From Blastomyces gilchristii SLH14081 (Eukaryota; Ascomycota; Eurotiomycetes; Onygenales; Ajellomycetaceae): a stretch of DNA of 64,000 nucleotides. Location: positions 2,230,875 to 2,294,874 of the forward strand of contig NW_003101676.1 of the NCBI RefSeq assembly GCF_000003855.2. Reading direction: 5' to 3'. Every line of letters starts with the position of its first letter. Within the stretch, counting starts at the first letter, position 1. A program made the position numbers and the translations under genes. Below are positions 59,421 to 64,000 of this stretch, piece by piece. Below the pieces are notes generated by a model. It saw nothing but the letters and a program-made list of their open reading frames with translations, made no database searches and was not told the origin of the DNA.

Positions 59421-59999
59421 TTTTTCTCTAACTTGATACCATGATTCACTTCAGAACCTTGTAAGAGAGGTATATTTATAATATTATCTTGTCAGAAGAC
59501 ATCTAGATATTCATGATATTATTGAGAGAGTTTCATACAAGAATCTGTTATTGTAACACAGAATAACTTTTCTAGAGCCTTTTTAATATCAGTCAGACTG
59601 ATGAAATAGATTGATACATAATTCTGCTATTGATGAACTTGTTGATAACTCTGTCAGTGATTTTGATAATAACTTCTTTTTTGAAGTATTTTATAAGTAT
59701 TGATACAAATCTGTGTAAGATTCATAGTCTTATGAATATCATCTTCATAAATTCTATTATTGTTAGAGAATATCAAGCTTCTGTTTCAAGCATTTAACAA
59801 GATGTCTTGTTCAGATAGCCAGGCAAGTTCTAACATAAGATTGTAATCAAGATTATCAACTTCATATACATAGACATCTTCACATTGATATTCTCTCACA
59901 TCTATGATCAGCTTTACTATGTAATGAGTACAAATGTCTTTTGAATCATCAAATCCTGCAAGAAGTCAGAGTTTTGATAAAGAGATATGCTGAAGATTA

Positions 60000-61254
60000 T
60001 AATATCTTACAACTGAAGATTTTATCATTGTATAGTGACATAGACTGCTGTCTATCATGACTTTCATATTATACATATTATCAATCACAGTAGATATAAG
60101 AATTACATTCATTGTCATCTTCTCTTCAAATTATTATCATCTGATCTCTTCAAGCTTCTGTTTATGAATTTAAACAGAAGCTAATCTTTTTTCTGTTTCA
60201 CTGAGATATTCTCATAGTTATCTTCTGAATCTTCCTCTAATGTAATGTGGTTGATGCAGACAGACACTGATTCATTCTTTGAATGAGAAGGTATATAGAT
60301 TGATCAGCAGTTGAAAGCAATGTGTTCTGATCAGTTACAGTTGATACACACTTCACATTGATATTGATCAGTGACTTCTTCAAGAGTGATTCTAGAAACT
60401 TGAAAGCCTGTTTGAATGGTGAAAACTCTTGCTTATGTATAGACATTTGAATCTATTCAGTTCATAGCATCTGAATCATTGTTGTTCTTCAGTGCGGGTG
60501 TATGAGTGACTGAGATGTAATGTCTTCTGCCACTGTTCTGTATACTCTTGAGCTTGATAAGACAGTCATTCAATGTTCAGAGCTGTGTGCAGAAGTCTTC
60601 ATAAGTCTGATCTTTGTCTACACTTACAAGAGTCTGTAAGAGTTTGAAAGTCAATACCTTCTTAAGCATACTAATCTTTATTCAATTCTCTCAAGATTAA
60701 TCACCTGCTTCTAGAATCTTGATGTTGAAGTCAGAGATGAATGTTATAAGAGAAGTGTTTCTCTGTCAGATGCTCTGTAGTCAATCTAATACTTTCTATT
60801 GCATGGCAGTGTCTCAGAACAGAATATTAAGATATTTCATAATATTATCAGGCATTCACAACACTGATTCACATACTTTCATTCATGAGTGAAATTTCTG
60901 TTTCACACAATCTTTCAATTGTTCATTGATATATCAATCTTGATTGATTAGTAAACTAATAGTATCTTCATCTACACTCAGTTTCACAAGCATTTTCATT
61001 CTTCATGATGAGTAGAGAGTGAGATCAGAAGCATTGAAATATGTAGAAGCATCTAAGTGTTTCTTCAGCACTTTTGTATTCAATTCTGTAGGTGTTGAAA
61101 TTGCATAAGTTAATTATTAAATCTCTTTGTATTAAAGTTGTTGAGTTGCATGCATATCAGCTATTTATTATTGTTGTAATTTCAACATTGCTTGAAGCCA
61201 CTGTGGCATTGCATCTATGTTCGCGTTTGAGAGTTTCATATTATTGTTAGACAT
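60000..61254 (-). pseudogene. G2 element A gag and protease, inactivated
   Basis: ATG at 61254 gives MSNNNMKLSNANIDAMPQWL, like element B. Zinc knuckle CINCN-stop-SEHIAFNC near 60340 (C-x2-C-x4-H-x4-C). The protease, with a TAVYVT-like active region where family members have DSGA, is near 60040. Stops are mostly TGA. Confidence 0.75.
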
Positions 61255-61275
61255 GATTATATCAATCATCAAATG

Positions 61276-61895
61276 TGTAATTGTATGAATATCTCATACA
61301 TCTAAGTGTCAAAACTCTTGAGTCTTTCACTGATATTCTCTTTGTAAAATCTTACTCTCTTTGTAAGATCTTGTTACAGGGTCAGAGTGACTGATGAGCA
61401 AGCTTCTATCTAAGAACTCAATGTTCACTTAACTGTTTAACTGCTTCTCTATTTCTTACATGTTGTTACACATTCAGATATTTCTCAATGAATAATCATT
61501 TCTAATGAGGAGACAATGTGTGAATAATTGTTTCCTAATAAGAAGACAATGAATGTTTTTCTAGTGTAAGAGGCCTACACTGAATAGATCAGTATAATAT
61601 TGATAGGTCTTATATAACAAAGAGAAAAATGTTAAAGAAGGAAAAGAAAGAGAAAGTGTAGAAATCAGTGATCAGAGTGAATATTTATACATGTATATGA
61701 TGACATACACAGTGAAGCTTCAGAGCGGAAGAATCTATACATGTTCATGGCAGCTGAGAATCAGTGATTGAGAATGACTGAGAATCGGGGTGTATGTGTT
61801 TAATAGTGAAATGAAAGAATCTATGAAGTGGAGCAGAAGAATCTATGAAGTGTAACAGAATAGTCTATATGATTCATCAGGCGCAGCCCGCCACA
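61276..61895 (-). repeat. G2 5' LTR of element A (620 bp)
   Basis: TG...CA ends. Longer than the LTR of element B because of internal repeats such as GAAGAATCTATGAAGTG at 61808-61858, present twice. Confidence 0.9.
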
Positions 61896-62097
61896 TATAA
61901 GAATTCTATGATACTGATTGAAATAAGCTCTCAGTTTTGAAATCAGATCACTGTTGAATACTTTTCTATAATAAGTTAACATTCTCAGTTTAATATATCT
62001 ATTCAATTAATCAATCAATCAATCAATCAATCAGTTATTGACTTGTTAATATATAAATCAGAAATCACATTCACTGAATCTCTCTTATAAAAGAGAG
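61896..62097. other. Spacer between head-to-head G2 elements
   Basis: No gene. (ATCA)n microsatellite at 62006-62032. The left and right ends show no shared 5-bp duplication, as expected if each element has its own insertion history or the arrangement arose by inversion. Confidence 0.6.
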
Positions 62098-62668
62098 TGT
62101 GGCGGGCTGCGCCTGATCAATCATATAGACTATTCTGTTACACTTCACAGATTTCAACCGCCTCATTCTTGAATGCATATGCTTCAATTCTCAGCCATTC
62201 TTGATCACTGATTCTCAGCTGCTATGAACATGTATAGATTCTTCCGCCCTGAAGCCCCATCACATACATCATTACATACATGTATAAATATTCACTTTGA
62301 TTGCTGATTCTCACACTGTGTCTTTCTTTTTCTTCTCTAACATTTTTCTCTTTATTATATAAGACCTATTAATATCATATCAATCTATTCAGTGTAGATC
62401 TCTTACACTAGAAAAACATTCATCATCTTCTTATTAGAAATGATTATTCACATATTATCTTCTCATTAGAAACAATTATTCATTGAGAGATATCTGAATG
62501 TGTAACAATGCATAAGAAAGAGAAACACAGTTAAGCAGATACTGAGTTCTTAGATAGAAGCTTGCTTGTCAGTCACTCTAGCCTTATAATAAGATCTTAC
62601 AAAGAGAATGTCAGTAAAAGACCTGAGAGTTCTGACACTCAGATATATAAGATATTCATATAATTACA
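62098..62668 (+). repeat. G2 5' LTR of element B (571 bp)
   Basis: TGTGGCGGGCTGCGCC...ATATAATTACA. TATAAATA-type sequences near 62280 and TATATAAG near 62354 may be the promoter. The primer-binding region CTTCTTCAAGATT follows at once. Confidence 0.88.
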
Positions 62669-62710
62669 CTTCTTCAAGATTTTACAGATATTATACACTC
62701 AATGAACAAC

Positions 62711-63985
62711 ATGTCTAATGATAATATGAGAGAACTCTTGAACATGAGTATAGAAGTGATATCACAGTGACTTCAGACAATGTTGAAACTACAATAATAA
62801 TAGATAGTTGATATACATGCTACTCAACAGCTTTAATATAAGAAAATTCAATAATTAACTTAACAAGAAACTCATGCAATTTCAACATCTACAGAATCAA
62901 ATACAAAAGTGCTGAAAGAATACTTAGATACTTCTGCATATTTCAATACTTTCAATCTCACTCTCTACTCATCATGAAGAATGAAGATGCTTGTAAAACT
63001 GAGTATAAATGAAGATATCATCAGTTCACTAATCAATCAAGATTGATATATCAATGAATGATTGAAGAATCATATGAAACAGAAGTTTCATTCATGAATA
63101 AAAGTATATAAACCAGTATTATGAACATCTGACAATATCATCAAATATCTTGATATTCTGTTTCAAGACACTGCTATATAATAGAAAGTATTAGATTGAT
63201 TACAGAGCACTTGACAGAGAAACACTACATTTATCTCTGACATTAACATCAAGATCTTAGAAGCAGATGATCAATCTTGAAAGAATTAAATGAAGATTAG
63301 CATGCTTAAGAAGACATTAACTTTCAAACTCTTACAGACTCTTATAAGTGTAAATAAAGACTCAACTTATGAAGGCTTCTGCACACAGCTCTAAACATTG
63401 AACAATCATCTTATCAAGCTCAAGAGTATACAGAACAGTAACAGAAGATGTTACACTCACACATCTATACTGAGAAATAACTCAGTCACTCATATACCTG
63501 TACTGAGAAATAACAACAATAATGCAGATGCTATGAACTGAGTAGACTCAAATGTCTATACATAAGCAAGAGTCTTCACTGTCTGAACAGGCTTCTAAGT
63601 CTCTGCAATCACTTCTGAAGAAGTTGCTGATTGATGTTAACAAGAAGTGTGCATTAACTGTAACTGATTGAGATACATTGCTTTCAACTGTCAATCAGTC
63701 TACATACCTCTTTGTTCAAAGAATGAATCAGCGCCTGTCCACATCAACCACATTACATTAGAGAAGAATTCAGAAGATAACTATGAGAATGTCTTAATGA
63801 AACAGGGAAAAGATTAGCTTCTGTTCAAATTCACAAGCAGAAGCTTGAAGAGGTCAGAGAACAACAATTTGAAGAGAAAATAACAATAAATGCAATTCTT
63901 GTATCTACTATGATAGATAATATATATAATATGAAAGCTATGATAGACAGCAGTCTATGTCATTACACAATGATTAAATCTTCAA
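62711..63985 (+). pseudogene. G2 element B gag and protease start, inactivated
   Basis: MSNDNMRELLNMSIEVISQ, then TGA where element A has Trp (QWLQ). Zinc knuckle CINCN-stop-LRYIAFNC at about 63640-63690. Near 63920 AMIDSSLCHYTMI shows the protease active region (D-S-S for D-S/T-G). Frame is interrupted by many TGA/TAA. Confidence 0.78.
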
Positions 63986-64000
63986 TCATAAGATGTTATA

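Larger units (their letters stand above)
58670..61895 (-). mobile_element. G2 Ty3/gypsy element A (minus strand), 3'-truncated
   Basis: 5' LTR 61276-61895 (TGTGGCGGGC...ACAATTACA), gag from 61254, zinc knuckle near 60330, protease near 60000, RT to 58670 where the sequence stops at the SINE. RNase H, integrase and 3' LTR are absent. Confidence 0.85.
62098..64000 (+). mobile_element. G2 Ty3/gypsy element B (plus strand), runs off the window
   Basis: 5' LTR 62098-62668, untranslated leader, then gag and the start of protease. The rest is to the right of the window. Confidence 0.87.

Overview
The window looks like a gene-poor, AT-rich, transposon-filled compartment of a filamentous ascomycete (Pezizomycotina). 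Three things point there. The only intact-looking host gene is a PTH11-type seven-helix receptor, a Pezizomycotina family. Introns are short, with GTRNGT donors and CTRAC/CTAAC-type branch sites. Nearly all repeated DNA carries dense C-to-T and G-to-A changes of the RIP (repeat-induced point mutation) kind.

Layout. 1-3108: 3' part of a LINE (I/Tad-like, with RT and RNase H). 3109-5801: fragment of a Ty3/gypsy LTR (family G2) joined to half of a second Ty3/gypsy element (G1, 258-bp LTRs). 5802-8556: unassigned AT-rich DNA, a 54-57-bp tandem repeat, a minisatellite, two 0.5-kb hAT-derived MITEs, and a G2 LTR. 8557-14324: an autonomous-type hAT transposon, copy 1, inside that LTR with an 8-bp target duplication. 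14617-16428: copia RNase H remnant, a MITE and decayed DNA. 16429-18412: a complete but dead pogo/Fot1 transposon with a TA target duplication. 18415-25831: the only GC-balanced island, with a decayed F-box-like gene and the intact PTH11-type receptor gene (six exons). 25832-38821: hAT copy 2, heavily mutated, with a complete G1 retrotransposon (26930-34152) nested in its transposase gene. 38830-45000: a dead CACTA/Plavaka- or KDZ-like transposon. 45000-58440: a third Ty3/gypsy element (G3, minus strand), interrupted by a MITE, by a nearly full-length LINE copy with a 15-bp target duplication (itself carrying a tRNA-derived SINE), and by another MITE. 58441-58669: 5'-truncated SINE. 58670-64000: two G2 elements in head-to-head orientation, 202 bp apart.

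The most interesting item is the hAT family. Both copies carry, besides a BED-finger/dimerisation-domain transposase, two further genes. One encodes a basic/acidic protein of unknown family. The other, transcribed divergently from it, encodes a clear histone-H3 fold protein (MARxKR-like start, alpha-N/alpha-1/loop/alpha-2/alpha-3 all recognisable). Six of the seven introns I could place in these three genes contain the same two-part motif, GTAACA-N5/6-GATAACACT, which also occurs in the 506-bp MITEs that share the hAT ends. A transposon with its own histone H3 variant and a candidate partner protein is, as far as I can recall, undescribed.

A second theme is the mutation pattern. In the 2.7-kb LINE reading frame, which has no frameshift, stops are 12 TGA against one TAA and no TAG. 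That indicates a CpC/CpG target rather than the classical CpA of RIP. A third is the SINE, whose 3' end matches 18 of 20 bases of the LINE 3' end, suggesting that this LINE moves it.
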